Assembly (NCBI GenBank): GCA_021776195.1
Contig: JAJFGK010000136.1
Location: forward strand, 1-36,364
Length of the DNA stretch: 36,364 nucleotides
Origin: Kiloniellaceae bacterium
GTDB lineage: Bacteria > Pseudomonadota > Alphaproteobacteria > Kiloniellales > Kiloniellaceae
Reading direction: 5' to 3'
Of the stretch, positions 23,907 through 32,550 are shown piece after piece. A model generated the notes under the pieces. It was not told the DNA's origin and made no database searches. It worked only from the letters and a program-made list of their open reading frames with translations. Numbering within the stretch: the stretch's first letter is position 1; the number at the start of each line of letters is the position of its first letter. Made by a program: the position numbers and the translations under genes.

Positions 23907-24596
23907 TCAATCGAAGTTCAGCAGGGCGTCCACGTCAGATTGATCGACCGCATCCTGCTCGAACTGCGGGCCATTGAGCAGGTGCTCGTCCGGGCGTTTG
24001 GACGATTGAGCCTCGCTTGCCGCACGCGCGGCTTGGCGGTCGGCGAAACCGGCGTCGCGTTCGGCGCCCACCAGGTCGACCAGGGCGTCGACCTTTTCTT
24101 CGATGAGTTTGAGGGCCTTGACCACTTTGGTGATCCGCTGCCCCGTAATGTCCTGGAAACTGCAAGCCTCATAGACCTCGGTCACGTGACCGGTGACCTT
24201 CTCGGCCAGGGCAGGATCCATGCTTTCGGTCAGGGCCTCGATCGCTTCGACCGCCTCAAAGATATTGTTGGTCGCGAACTCGGTCGATTCAACAATAGCG
24301 TCGAGTTCGTCGGTCGCGGTCTGGACGTGCTTTTCGCTAATGTCCTGCGGCCTGATCTCGGCGATCTCGCAACGCGCCATTTTGATGAAGCTCGCCAGGT
24401 CGAACAGCTTGGCGGCCGCGCCTCGCAAGTTTCCGCCATCGGCTTCATCCGCCTGATCGGACGGCCCCCCGTCGAGGTCCGCCACGGCATCCTCGAGCGC
24501 AGCCGACAGTGCCCGCGCATCGACCGAACCCGGCGATTGCTCGAGAATTTCCAGCTGATGCTCCAGCTTGGCTTTCGCCGACAAAGCTGCGGTCAT
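23907..24596 (-). CDS. cheZ: CheY-phosphate phosphatase CheZ
   Basis: About 229 residues. The long helical hairpin of CheZ is followed by the active-site motif SFQDITGQRITK, with Asp149 and Gln153 corresponding to the catalytic pair of E. coli CheZ. The C-terminus VDQSDVDALLNFD is the CheY-phosphate-binding tail, joined by an Ala/Ser-rich linker. It removes phosphate from CheY to end a signal. The ATG at 24596 is chosen because AAGGG lies eight bases upstream; the GTG at 24617 would overlap cheY. It follows the cheY stop by ten bases. Confidence 0.88.
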   Translation of the reverse strand: MTAALSAKAKLEHQLEILEQSPGSVDARALSAALEDAVADLDGGPSDQADEADGGNLRGAAAKLFDLASFIKMARCEIAEIRPQDISEKHVQTATDELDAIVESTEFATNNIFEAVEAIEALTESMDPALAEKVTGHVTEVYEACSFQDITGQRITKVVKALKLIEEKVDALVDLVGAERDAGFADRQAARAASEAQSSKRPDEHLLNGPQFEQDAVDQSDVDALLNFD

Positions 24597-24606
24597 GAGT
24601 GCACCC

Positions 24607-24996
24607 TTAGAATTCACCCAGAACAGACGTAAGCTTCGTCTTCAGGGTGGCGGCGTTGAACGGCTTCACGATGTAGTTGCTGACACCCGCCTGCTTGGCG
24701 GCGACAACGTTCTCGGTCTTGCTTTCGGCCGTGATCATGATGAAGGGCAAGTCCTTGAGCTTGGCATCGGCCCGGACCTCGGTCAGAAGCTGCATGCCGC
24801 TCATCGGCTCCATGTTCCAGTCCGAGATGACCAGTTTGTATTCTTTGCTGCGCAGTTTCTGCAGCGCCGCGCTGCCATCCGTGGCTTCGTCCACGTTGTC
24901 GAAACCGAGCTGTTTCAAAAGGTTACGGATGATCCTGAGCATGGTCTTGTAGTCATCCACGATCAGGATCGGCATTTTCATGTCCACTGAAGACAT
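24607..24996 (-). CDS. cheY: Chemotaxis response regulator CheY
   Basis: 129 residues, a single receiver domain. The acidic pair Asp14-Asp15 (LIVDDYKT), the phosphoacceptor Asp59 in VISDWNMEP, Thr in MITAES and Lys in IVKPF are all present. Phosphorylated by CheA (not in the window), it binds FliM and changes rotor direction. AGGAG precedes the ATG at a good distance. It is followed directly by cheZ. The 149-bp gap to motE upstream could hold a separate promoter; none is clear. Confidence 0.93.
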   Translation of the reverse strand: MSSVDMKMPILIVDDYKTMLRIIRNLLKQLGFDNVDEATDGSAALQKLRSKEYKLVISDWNMEPMSGMQLLTEVRADAKLKDLPFIMITAESKTENVVAAKQAGVSNYIVKPFNAATLKTKLTSVLGEF

Positions 24997-25145
24997 CGCG
25001 AAACTCCTGTTATCAGAAAGCGCTTGCGCAGCCGTTGGTGTGAAGAGCGAACTTACGATACCGTCGTTAATAGGCCGTAAACTCGAGGGCTAAACCCTGG
25101 CCGACCAATGCGGTATCCGGGCCGGTCGGCGTGGTCCCAGTCGAC

Positions 25146-25862
25146 CTATTCCCTGGGAATCGGCAATTCGTTGCGGTTCGCCAGCTTGAGCGTGATCTCC
25201 TGGGCTTTTTGCGCGTCCATCTGGGCAAGGATCGTCGCCGACTTGCGTTCTTTCATCTGACCGATGACCGCGATCACGACCTCCAGATCGAGGCCTTCCA
25301 TGATGGTGGCCGCCTGCTTTGGCTTCATGGTTTCGTAAATCCGCACCAGGGAGGCGATCTGCTCATCGTTCCGCTGGTCCTGCTCGGTCACCAATCGCTC
25401 GATTTCCCCTTTCAGCGCTTCGAGCGCCGCCACCTTCTGGTCCAACCTGGACTCGGCGGCGGCCAGGAGGGCCTCGCGCTGGTCCAGTCGACGGGCCCGC
25501 TGCCCCAGCTCCTCGCGACGTTGGGCGAGTTCTTGCAGAAGGTCGATATCGGTGTCGGTCAAGGCGAAGGGATCTGGCGACAAAACGGTTTTCTGGAAAT
25601 CCGCGGTCGCCGGCTGCTCTCCGGCTTGGGGTTCGCTCGCGGCCGCCTGGTCGTCCTCCGACTCCTCGCCGCCGGCGGCCATCGTGGCAGCATCATCGGC
25701 TTCGCCTTGCGGCTCTGCTTCGCCCGATGTCGTCGGGGCCGTCACCGGCTCGCCGTTGTCGGCCTGGGCGAAGGCCGCCACATCGACCCAAAGCGCGCCG
25801 AGCCGCGTACTGATGGCCAGCCCGGCAATAACTATGACGATCGGCAAAAGACGCAATCGCAT
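25146..25862 (-). CDS. motE: MotE-type flagellar motor accessory protein
   Basis: 238 residues. An N-terminal signal or anchor (1-32) is followed by an acidic, Gly/Ala-rich stretch to about 80, a coiled coil (about 100-165: AQRREELGQRARRLDQRE and on), and a C-terminal part like the MgtE N-terminal fold (YETMKPKQAATIMEGLDLEV, about 175-230). MotE of rhizobia acts as a periplasmic chaperone for MotC. The neighbours (an uncharacterised coiled-coil protein and cheY) support a motor role. 54 bp after the preceding gene. Confidence 0.8.
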   Translation of the reverse strand: MRLRLLPIVIVIAGLAISTRLGALWVDVAAFAQADNGEPVTAPTTSGEAEPQGEADDAATMAAGGEESEDDQAAASEPQAGEQPATADFQKTVLSPDPFALTDTDIDLLQELAQRREELGQRARRLDQREALLAAAESRLDQKVAALEALKGEIERLVTEQDQRNDEQIASLVRIYETMKPKQAATIMEGLDLEVVIAVIGQMKERKSATILAQMDAQKAQEITLKLANRNELPIPRE

Positions 25863-25916
25863 CGACCTCTATCCTTCCTACCTGACAAATTCTGGGCGCT
25901 CGGCAGAGCCGCCGCC

Positions 25917-26558
25917 CTATCGCATACCTTGCAACACCTTCAGGAGCTTGTTTTCCTCGTCGCTCCGAGGTCCTGATTTCGCCGCCGCCGCGCCCTGCCC
26001 TTGCGAGGCTTGTTCCGGCGCCGATGCGGCTCTGTTCTCCTCGGCCGCGGCACCGGCACGCAGCCGAGCCTCTTCGAGCTTTTCCGCCAAGGGCCGCGCA
26101 CCCGCTTGGGCGCCGGCGGCGGGCTGGACCAAGCCGGCTTGCGGCGAAGGGGCCGCATCCGACCTGGCGCGCTTGGCCCGTGCCGCGGGCGGTCTCGCCC
26201 TGGGCGAGGGGTCCTGAGCGAGCGGGTTCCTATTGCGCGCGCCCGCGAGATCCAGCTTCTGCGCCGCAATATCGGATTTGCGCACCAGAAAGGCGAGATC
26301 GTCCGCCAGCGAGTCGGCCCTATCGAGCTGCTCCTGAAGCGACCCCGCTTTGTCGGCCGCCGCTTCCTTGAGCGTATCGAGATTGCGTTGCGCCTTGTCC
26401 AGGGATTCGCCCAGCTCGCGGGCCAGGCGCGCCATCTCTTCCTTGCCGTCCCGTAACTGAGTCAGCTTGCGGTTCAGGACGAAGGCATAGCCAATGAAAA
26501 CAATCAGCAAAACAGCGACAGCGGCATCGAAGACCAGGCCGAGATTCTCGAAAGACAT
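25917..26558 (-). CDS. Membrane-anchored coiled-coil protein next to FliM (possibly DUF6468)
   Basis: 213 residues. An N-terminal helix (about 6-28, GLVFDAAVAVLLIVFIGYAF) anchors it. A coiled coil (about 30-105) with heptad-like Leu/Ala/Lys spacing and an Ala/Pro/Arg-rich linker follow, ending in a conserved-looking SDEENKLLKVLQGMR. It begins two bases after the fliM stop (26561) and so is co-translated. Proteins of this layout sit next to fliM in related genomes and are, from memory, annotated DUF6468; its task is unknown. Confidence 0.6.
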   Translation of the reverse strand: MSFENLGLVFDAAVAVLLIVFIGYAFVLNRKLTQLRDGKEEMARLARELGESLDKAQRNLDTLKEAAADKAGSLQEQLDRADSLADDLAFLVRKSDIAAQKLDLAGARNRNPLAQDPSPRARPPAARAKRARSDAAPSPQAGLVQPAAGAQAGARPLAEKLEEARLRAGAAAEENRAASAPEQASQGQGAAAAKSGPRSDEENKLLKVLQGMR

Positions 26559-26560
26559 GA

Positions 26561-27700
26561 TCAGTAGGATTCCTCTGGCGTGGTCGCCTTTTCGGCGACC
26601 CGCACGGCGATGTTGTTGCCCTTGCGTCCCATTTGGCCATGGAACATCGACGTATCGCCGCAGCGCATGTCGATCATCGAAGTCGGCTTGGTGGTCAACT
26701 CCAGGCGGCTTCCGGGCTCCCAGGCCAGGACTTCGCCGAGAGGCAGTTCGACTTGATCGAGCACGGCCTGAATACCGACTTCGGTCTGCCAGAGCTCGGC
26801 CGTGAGGTGGCTCTCCCAAATCGAGTCCCGGCCGAACTTCTCGCCCATGAACATCTGCAACAGGAGTTCGCGGATCGGCTCCAGCGTGGCGTAGGGTATC
26901 AGCATCTCGATACGGCCGCCGCGATCCTCCATATCGATCCGCAGGGTCACGATGATCGTCGCGTTGGCCTGGCGCGCGATGGCCGCAAATCTCGGATTGG
27001 TCTCCAGCCGCTCGAACCGAAAGGTCACGGGCGATAGCGGGTCGAAGGCAGCCGAAAGATCGGCCAGCACGACGTGAACCATGCGCTCCACGAGATTGCG
27101 TTCGATCGTCGTGTAGGGCCGCCCCTCGATCCGCATGGCTGCCGTACCGCGACGGCCGCCAAGCAGCACGTCGACAATCGAGTAGATCAAGGCGCTGTCG
27201 ACGGCCATCAGGGCATAGTTGTCCCACTCCTCGGCCTTGAAGACCGCCAGCATGGCCGGCAGGGGAATGGAGTTCAAATGATCGCCAAAGCGAGTCGAGG
27301 TGATGTTGTCGAGGCTGACCTCGACGTTGTCCGAGGTAAAGTTACGTAGCGAGGTCGACATCATGCGGACCAGACGATCGAACACGACCTCCAGCATCGG
27401 CAAGCGTTCGTATGACACCAGGGCCGAATTGAGAATCGCCTGGATCCCCGATTCCTCGCCATCGCCGGCCCCGGAGGAATCGATGCCCAGAAGGCTGTCG
27501 ATCTCGCTTTGATCGAGGACGCGCGCACCGCTGACCGGGGCGGCGTCGCCCGCATCGCCGTCCGCCGCGCCACCGTCTCCGCCACCGTCATCCCCGGCGG
27601 CGTCATCCCCGCCAGCGTCTTCGCCCTCATCCGCCATAGCCTCCCACTCGGCCAGCATGGCGGCGTCGTCGGGGCTCGCTTCTTCGTTTTCCTCGGACAT
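26561..27700 (-). CDS. fliM: Flagellar motor switch protein FliM
   Basis: 379 residues. An acidic N-terminal extension (about 1-60, many Asp/Gly/Ala) comes before the CheY-binding peptide LDQSEIDSLLGID (about 62-74). In E. coli that peptide is at the very N-terminus. The middle domain (about 100-290) has the family landmarks SLRNFTSDNVEVSL and GGRRG..AMRIEGRPYTTIE; the C-terminal SpoA domain (about 300-375) has LGEVLAWEPGSRLEL. It forms the C-ring with FliG and FliN and switches rotation when CheY-phosphate binds. It starts 23 bp after fliL. Confidence 0.9.
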   Translation of the reverse strand: MSEENEEASPDDAAMLAEWEAMADEGEDAGGDDAAGDDGGGDGGAADGDAGDAAPVSGARVLDQSEIDSLLGIDSSGAGDGEESGIQAILNSALVSYERLPMLEVVFDRLVRMMSTSLRNFTSDNVEVSLDNITSTRFGDHLNSIPLPAMLAVFKAEEWDNYALMAVDSALIYSIVDVLLGGRRGTAAMRIEGRPYTTIERNLVERMVHVVLADLSAAFDPLSPVTFRFERLETNPRFAAIARQANATIIVTLRIDMEDRGGRIEMLIPYATLEPIRELLLQMFMGEKFGRDSIWESHLTAELWQTEVGIQAVLDQVELPLGEVLAWEPGSRLELTTKPTSMIDMRCGDTSMFHGQMGRKGNNIAVRVAEKATTPEESY

Positions 27701-27723
27701 CGACTGATTGCGCCTCGAAGGGT

Positions 27724-28269
27724 TTACTGGACCAACATTTCCCTGAACAACACGTCGCGCACGCCATCGGACTTGGAAGCGGTTTGCACGCGCAAGAGCA
27801 GTTCCTCGCGCATCCGCTGCAAACCCGCCGATCCCTGGAGATCCTCGACCCGCAGTTCGCGCAGATAGACCTGGAACTGGTCGACAATGCGCGGAATCAC
27901 CGCCTCTAGCTCCTTGGCGACATCCTCGTCTCGCAGCTCGAGCGCGATCGAGACCTTCAGGTAGCTGGCGCGCTTGCTGCTGGAATTGAGGTTCACCAGC
28001 ATGTCGGGAAGATCATAGAAGGTCGACGGCGTGCCGGCTTCCTCGGCCACCTGCCCCTCCTCTCCCTGCAGACCTTCGCCCTCAACCACCTCCTCGACAC
28101 CGAGCAGAGAGTCGAGGAACCCCATGAGGTAGGCCGCCGTACCGCCGCCGCCCAGAATCAAGAACAAAGGCACAATGATGAACAACACCATCTTTTTGCC
28201 CGACAAACCCCGCTTGGGCTTGGCTTCGATTTCGACTTCTTCTTCGCCGGCGCCCACCTCGTCAGACAT
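27724..28269 (-). CDS. fliL: Flagellar basal-body protein FliL
   Basis: 181 residues. A cytoplasmic, Lys/Glu-rich tail is followed by one membrane helix (about 25-48, KMVLFIIVPLFLILGGGGTA) and a periplasmic domain with YDLPDMLVNLNSSSKRASYL and LRDEDVAKELEAVIPRIVDQ, typical of FliL. It surrounds stators and supports torque. First gene of the minus-strand flagellar operon; its start is 299 bp from flgF, which is divergent. Confidence 0.88.
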   Translation of the reverse strand: MSDEVGAGEEEVEIEAKPKRGLSGKKMVLFIIVPLFLILGGGGTAAYLMGFLDSLLGVEEVVEGEGLQGEEGQVAEEAGTPSTFYDLPDMLVNLNSSSKRASYLKVSIALELRDEDVAKELEAVIPRIVDQFQVYLRELRVEDLQGSAGLQRMREELLLRVQTASKSDGVRDVLFREMLVQ

Positions 28270-28568
28270 TAATCAGGACCCTTATGTGCGGATGAAAATT
28301 GGAGATCCGCAGAGTAGGATCGGATGGTTAACATCTCATTGAAATAGCGACCTAATTCGGGCGAACCCCAATGTGGAACAATCTGCCGGGCAGGGCCTGC
28401 CGAATCGGCGTGATTGCCCCGGCCTCCGGGCGGTTTCTTCGTCTAAGCCTTTGACATGACTTGCATCTGATCTTGGCACGGTTCCTGCGTTAATCCTGGT
28501 GTCTTCCGGGCGATCGCCCTGTCGGCGCGTCATAACCGAACGAAACGTCACCGGGACTGAGATCAGGC
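28270..28568. other. Divergent promoter region fliL / flgF
   Basis: 299 bp. On the plus strand it contains a sigma-54 site (28475-28489) for flgF. A palindrome GCCGGGCA/TGCCCCGGC (28385-28423) lies 50-90 bases upstream of it, a usual enhancer distance. No matching sigma-54 or clear sigma-70 site was found for fliL on the other strand. Confidence 0.5.
28475..28489 (+). promoter_or_regulatory. Sigma-54 promoter of flgFGAH
   Basis: TGGCAC-GGTTC-CTGC, with GG (28476-28477) and GC (28488-28489) exactly ten bases apart, the invariant sigma-54 spacing. Start of transcription would be near 28500, about 70 bases before the flgF ATG. No other base pair in the region is a better match. Confidence 0.75.
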
Positions 28569-29294
28569 ATGGAAAACGCAAGTTACATCTCCCTCTCCAG
28601 GCAGGTCGCCATCCGGCGCAAGGTCGACATGATCGCGAACAATATCGCGAACATGAACACCACGGGCTACAAGGGCGAACAGATGGTCTTCTCCGAGTAC
28701 CTGAAGCCCACCGCATCGGGCCAGCGGGTCAGCTTGGTCCAGGACATCGTGACGGTCCGCGACGTCACCCAGGGCAACAAGGTCCCGACTTTCAACGATC
28801 TTGACCTGGCAATCGTCGGCCAGGGTTACTTCGCGGTCGAAACGCCCTTCGGCGAGCGCTATACCCGAAACGGATCGCTCTCGCTGAACCCCGATAGCCA
28901 GCTGGTCACCGCTGCCGGTCACCCGATCCTGGGCGACAACGACCGCCCCATCGTGATCGCCGGCGGCGGACCGGTGGAGATCACGGAAAACGGCACCGTT
29001 TCCGGGGCCAACGGCGCCGTCGGGCGGATCAAGGTAGTAACCTTCGAAGACGAGCAGGCCATGGTGAAACTGTCGGGCAGCCTTTACGACGCCGACGGCC
29101 AGGACCCCGAGCCGAGCAGCGATTACAAGATCCAGCAGGGCATGTTGGAGAGTTCCAACATTAACGCGATCGTCGAACTGACGCGGATGCTGGAGACCAC
29201 CAAGAGCAATTCCAACGTCGTCAAAATGTCCAAGGAAGAGCACGAACGGATCATGAAGGCGATCCGGATCTTGGGCTCCACCTCGGGCATCTAG
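28569..29294 (+). CDS. flgF: Flagellar rod protein FlgF
   Basis: 241 residues. N-terminal rod motif: ASYISLSRQVAIRRKVDMIA then NNIANMNTTGYKGEQM. The middle has FNDLDLAIVGQGYFAVETP, and the C-terminal heptad region SSNINAIVELTRMLETTKS. FlgF is one of the proximal rod proteins, exported by the flagellar type III system. It lies 17 bp before flgG under the sigma-54 site. Confidence 0.92.
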   Translation: MENASYISLSRQVAIRRKVDMIANNIANMNTTGYKGEQMVFSEYLKPTASGQRVSLVQDIVTVRDVTQGNKVPTFNDLDLAIVGQGYFAVETPFGERYTRNGSLSLNPDSQLVTAAGHPILGDNDRPIVIAGGGPVEITENGTVSGANGAVGRIKVVTFEDEQAMVKLSGSLYDADGQDPEPSSDYKIQQGMLESSNINAIVELTRMLETTKSNSNVVKMSKEEHERIMKAIRILGSTSGI

Positions 29295-29311
29295 TCAGGA
29301 GAATTTGAGAC

Positions 29312-30094
29312 ATGAGTGCTCTCGATATCGGCGCCACCGGGATGCTGGCACAGCAGCTCAACGTCGAGGTTATCTCGAACAACATCGCCAATATGAACAC
29401 CACCGGCTTCAAGCGTCAGCGCGCCGAGTTCCAAGACCTGCTCTATCAGGATTTGGTTCGCGTCGGCAGCGACAGCTCGGACACCGGCACGATCGAGCCG
29501 ACCGGCATTCAACTGGGCACCGGCGTGCAGCCCTCGGCGGTCTATCGCATCATGGAACAGGGCAGCCTGCACGTGACCGACAACCCGTTGGACCTGGCGA
29601 TCAACGGTCTGGGCTATTTCCAGGTCGAGATCCCCACCGGCGAGACCTCCTATACCCGCGCCGGTGCGTTTCAGCTCAGCCCCAACGGCGACCTGGTCAC
29701 CGGCGACGGCTACGTCGTACAGCCCGGCATTACCGTCCCCACCAACGCGACCGGGGTCTCGATCAACGCCAGCGGCGAGGTGCGCGCGGTCATCGACGGT
29801 CAAGTCGCGCCGACCCTGGTGGGCCAACTGGAGCTGGCAACTTTTGCCAACCCGGCCGGCCTCGATGCCATCGGCGGCAACCTGTTCCTGGAAACCCCGG
29901 CCTCCGGCGCGCCCAGCGTGGCGGTCCCCGGTTCGGCCGGTTTCGGGGTCATGCTGCAGGGCGCTTTGGAGACTTCGAACGTCAACGTGGTCCAGGAAAT
30001 CACCAGCCTGATCACCGCACAGCGGGCCTATGAGATGAACTCCAAGGTCATCGAAACCGCCAATGAAATGGAACAGGTCGTCTCGAACCTTTGA
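29312..30094 (+). CDS. flgG: Flagellar distal rod protein FlgG
   Basis: 260 residues, the same length as in E. coli. N-terminal ALDIGATGMLAQQLNVEVIS NNIANMNTTGFKRQ, then FQDLLYQDLVRVGS and a C-terminal SLITAQRAYEMNSKVIETAN, all diagnostic of FlgG. It forms the drive shaft through the P and L rings. GGAG at 29298-29301 precedes the ATG; the gap after flgF is 17 bp and before flgA 30 bp. Confidence 0.95.
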   Translation: MSALDIGATGMLAQQLNVEVISNNIANMNTTGFKRQRAEFQDLLYQDLVRVGSDSSDTGTIEPTGIQLGTGVQPSAVYRIMEQGSLHVTDNPLDLAINGLGYFQVEIPTGETSYTRAGAFQLSPNGDLVTGDGYVVQPGITVPTNATGVSINASGEVRAVIDGQVAPTLVGQLELATFANPAGLDAIGGNLFLETPASGAPSVAVPGSAGFGVMLQGALETSNVNVVQEITSLITAQRAYEMNSKVIETANEMEQVVSNL

Positions 30095-30124
30095 TGACCG
30101 GACACTGAGGTAGGAAGCGCAAGC

Positions 30125-31096
30125 ATGACAAAGATCCGCGCCATGGCCCTGGCAGCAGCCAGCCTGACTTTGATACTGCACACGGGCCTGTCGGGCGCGG
30201 ATGCCGCGGTGACGCTCAAACGCGCCGCTTCGGTCGAAGGGCCCGTGGTGCTTTTGGCGGATCTCTTTGCCGGCCTGAACCTGCGCAAGGCACAGACACC
30301 CATTGCCCGCGCGCCGCAGCCCGGCCATAGCGTGGTCTTGGACGCCCGCTGGCTCGCCGCGGTCGCCAAGGCTCAGGGTCTCGACTGGCGGCCTTCAAGC
30401 ATGCTCGACCAGGTCACCCTGGAGCGCGCGAGCCGAATCATCGAACCGGCAGCGGTCGAGGCGGCGGTGCGCGCCGCCCTCGCGCAGCAAGGCGTGCCGG
30501 AAACCGCGGACATCGGCTTCGACTTCGCACTGCCGCAACTGCGTCTTGCCCTCGATGCCGGATCCGGGCTGCGCGTCGCCAACCTGACCTATGATTCACG
30601 CAGCGGACGCTTTGCCGCCGAGGTGGTCGCACCGGCCGAAGGCAAGGTCCAGGCCCGCGCTCAAATCCTGGGCAGTGCCATCGATATGGTCGAAGTCCCG
30701 ATCCTGGCCCGGCGCATGACCAGCGACGAGGTGATCGGTGCCGAGGACATCGCCTGGGAGCGCCGGCGCGGCAACCGTGTGGCCCGCAACACAATCCTCG
30801 ACCCCAATGCCCTGATCGGCATGAGCCCAAGGCGGGTTCTTCGCGTCGGTCAGATGGTTCGCGAGGGCGACCTGCGGCGGCCGATCGCCGTCGCCAAGAA
30901 CAGCATCGTGACAATCCGACTGGCCACCGCGCTGATGGTCCTCACCGTGCAGGGCCGCGCCCTTGAGGACGGCGCCCTGGGCGAAGCGATCCGGGTGCAG
31001 AACACCACGTCGAACCGGACTATCACGGCCGCGGTTCGTGGCCCGGATCTGGTCGAAATCGTGCCACCCCGTCTGGCCGCGGCACAACTCAACTGA
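30125..31096 (+). CDS. flgA: Flagellar P-ring assembly chaperone FlgA
   Basis: 323 residues. A signal peptide (1-27, cleavage near GADA) is followed by an N-terminal part with alternating helices (about 30-190) and a C-terminal SAF-type domain (about 195-318) with ARRMTSDEVIGAEDI and PRRVLRVGQMVREGDL. It acts in the periplasm to help FlgI form the P ring. Longer than E. coli FlgA, as is common in alphaproteobacteria. It lies between flgG and flgH. Confidence 0.9.
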   Translation: MTKIRAMALAAASLTLILHTGLSGADAAVTLKRAASVEGPVVLLADLFAGLNLRKAQTPIARAPQPGHSVVLDARWLAAVAKAQGLDWRPSSMLDQVTLERASRIIEPAAVEAAVRAALAQQGVPETADIGFDFALPQLRLALDAGSGLRVANLTYDSRSGRFAAEVVAPAEGKVQARAQILGSAIDMVEVPILARRMTSDEVIGAEDIAWERRRGNRVARNTILDPNALIGMSPRRVLRVGQMVREGDLRRPIAVAKNSIVTIRLATALMVLTVQGRALEDGALGEAIRVQNTTSNRTITAAVRGPDLVEIVPPRLAAAQLN

Positions 31097-31127
31097 TGAG
31101 CCAATGCTCACACCTGGAGGCATAGTC

Positions 31128-31880
31128 ATGCGCAGTAGAATTACCCGCCTGTTGCTGGTGGCGGGCCTGTTTGCCGGCCTGACCGGCTGCAATCTGGCCA
31201 ACCGCCTCGCGGAGGTCGGCGACGCACCGGCACTCAGCCGCATCGAAAACCCGGGCGCCGGTCCGAATGGCGTTCAGCCGGTCTCGCTGCCCATGCCGGC
31301 GCCCGTCATGATCAAGCGCCAGCCGAACTCGCTCTGGCGGCCGGGCTCGCGCGCTTTCCTGAAGGATCAGCGCGCCTCGGAAATTGGCGACATCTTGACG
31401 ATCATCATCGAGATCGCCGACAGCGCCAACATCTCGAACACCACCAACCGGTCGCGGACCAACGCCGAGGACGCCTCGGCCAGCGCCTTTATCGGTCTTG
31501 AAACCAAGGTCGCGGACCTGCTTCCCGATGCCTTCGATCCGACCAATCTGGTCGACCTCGACAGCACCAGTTCCAGCCAGGGCGCCGGCAGCGTGGCGCG
31601 CAACGAAACGGTCAACCTGCGCATCGCGGCCCTGGTGACCCAGGTCCTGCCGAACGGCAACATGGTTGTTTCAGGTCGCCAGGAAGTGCGCATCAACTAC
31701 GAAAAGCGCGAGCTTCTGGTGGCCGGCCTGATCCGTCCCGAGGACATCACCAACACCAATACGATTGGCTACGATCAGATCGCCGAGGCCCGCATTGCCT
31801 ATGGCGGCCAGGGCCATATCTCCGACGTGCAGCAACCGCGCTATGGCCAGCAGGTCTTCGATATCCTCTGGCCCTTCTGA
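31128..31880 (+). CDS. flgH: Flagellar L-ring lipoprotein FlgH
   Basis: 250 residues. A short lipoprotein signal with lipobox AGLTGC near residue 20 leads into the FlgH body: SLWRPGSRAFLKDQRASEIG, then DILTIIIEI and VSGRQEVRINYEKRELLVAG, ending GHISDVQQPRYGQQ. It forms the outer-membrane ring. The ATG at 31128 is chosen for GGAGG at 31116-31120; an upstream start at 31104 has none. Confidence 0.93.
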   Translation: MRSRITRLLLVAGLFAGLTGCNLANRLAEVGDAPALSRIENPGAGPNGVQPVSLPMPAPVMIKRQPNSLWRPGSRAFLKDQRASEIGDILTIIIEIADSANISNTTNRSRTNAEDASASAFIGLETKVADLLPDAFDPTNLVDLDSTSSSQGAGSVARNETVNLRIAALVTQVLPNGNMVVSGRQEVRINYEKRELLVAGLIRPEDITNTNTIGYDQIAEARIAYGGQGHISDVQQPRYGQQVFDILWPF

Positions 31881-31921
31881 GCCAAGGACAGGTTACTTGT
31901 ACGAAAACTGGGGTCGGCACG

Positions 31922-31955
31922 AAAAAAGGGGCCGTCCCACCCGGGACGGCCCCTT
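31922..31955 (-). terminator. Rho-independent terminator after dksA-like gene
   Basis: AAGGGGCCGTCCC (31926-31938) and GGGACGGCCCCTT (31943-31955) form a perfect 13-bp stem with a 4-base loop. On the minus strand the stem is followed by a T tract (the A run 31922-31927), so it ends dksA transcription; from the flgH side it lacks a T tract but may still act. Confidence 0.88.
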
Positions 31956-31978
31956 CGCAATCAGATTGAACCAGCGCG

Positions 31979-32395
31979 CTACTCGTCGCGGTGGGTCCGC
32001 TCCATGCGCTCGTGGCGCTCTTGGCTCTCGATCGAGAGGGTCGCAATCGGCCTGGCCTCGAGGCGGCGCACCGAAATAGGCTCGCCGGTCTCCTCGCAAA
32101 ATCCATAGGAGTCTTCCTCGATCCGGCGCAGCGCGGCGTCGATCTTGGAGATCAGCTTGCGCTCGCGATCACGGGTCCGCAGCTCGAGGGCCCTATCGGT
32201 TTCCAGGGAGGCCCGATCCGCCAGGTCCGGCTCCTGCAGCGATTCCTGCTGCAGATGCTGAATCGTCTCCCCCGACTCACGGCGCAGCTCGTCCTTCCAG
32301 GCCATAAGCTTGCGCCGGAAGTACTCGCGCATAACCGGATTCATGAACGGCTCGTCGTCTGTCGGCATATAGCTTGGTGGCACTTTCACTGTCAT
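31979..32395 (-). CDS. DksA/TraR-family protein with one cysteine
   Basis: 138 residues. The coiled-coil helices (about 25-95) are followed by the zinc-finger-like end, FCEETGEPISVRRLEARPIA then TLSIESQERHE. Of the four zinc cysteines of E. coli DksA only the first remains, as in other alphaproteobacterial one-Cys DksA proteins that work without zinc. It binds RNA polymerase and acts with ppGpp. The ATG at 32395 has a ribosome site too close to it (GAAGG directly before); the GTG two codons in may be the real start. A terminator follows. Confidence 0.85.
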   Translation of the reverse strand: MTVKVPPSYMPTDDEPFMNPVMREYFRRKLMAWKDELRRESGETIQHLQQESLQEPDLADRASLETDRALELRTRDRERKLISKIDAALRRIEEDSYGFCEETGEPISVRRLEARPIATLSIESQERHERMERTHRDE

Positions 32396-32550
32396 CCTTC
32401 ACGCGCTGTCAGAAACCACATTGAAAGAGCCGCGGAGTATAGAAAATTTTCCGCCGCCGACAAGTACCGTTTTTGATGAAATTTGGCCTTCACAGGGCTG
32501 TAACCAAAGAACAAATAGTCAATCCGCGACATCGTGGCCCTGCCTGGCTT

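Noticed and set aside
25028..25060. Sigma-54 site before cheY on the minus strand (GG-N10-GC)
   Set aside because: Spacing fits near 25040, but the TGGCAC part is absent, so a chance match is likely.
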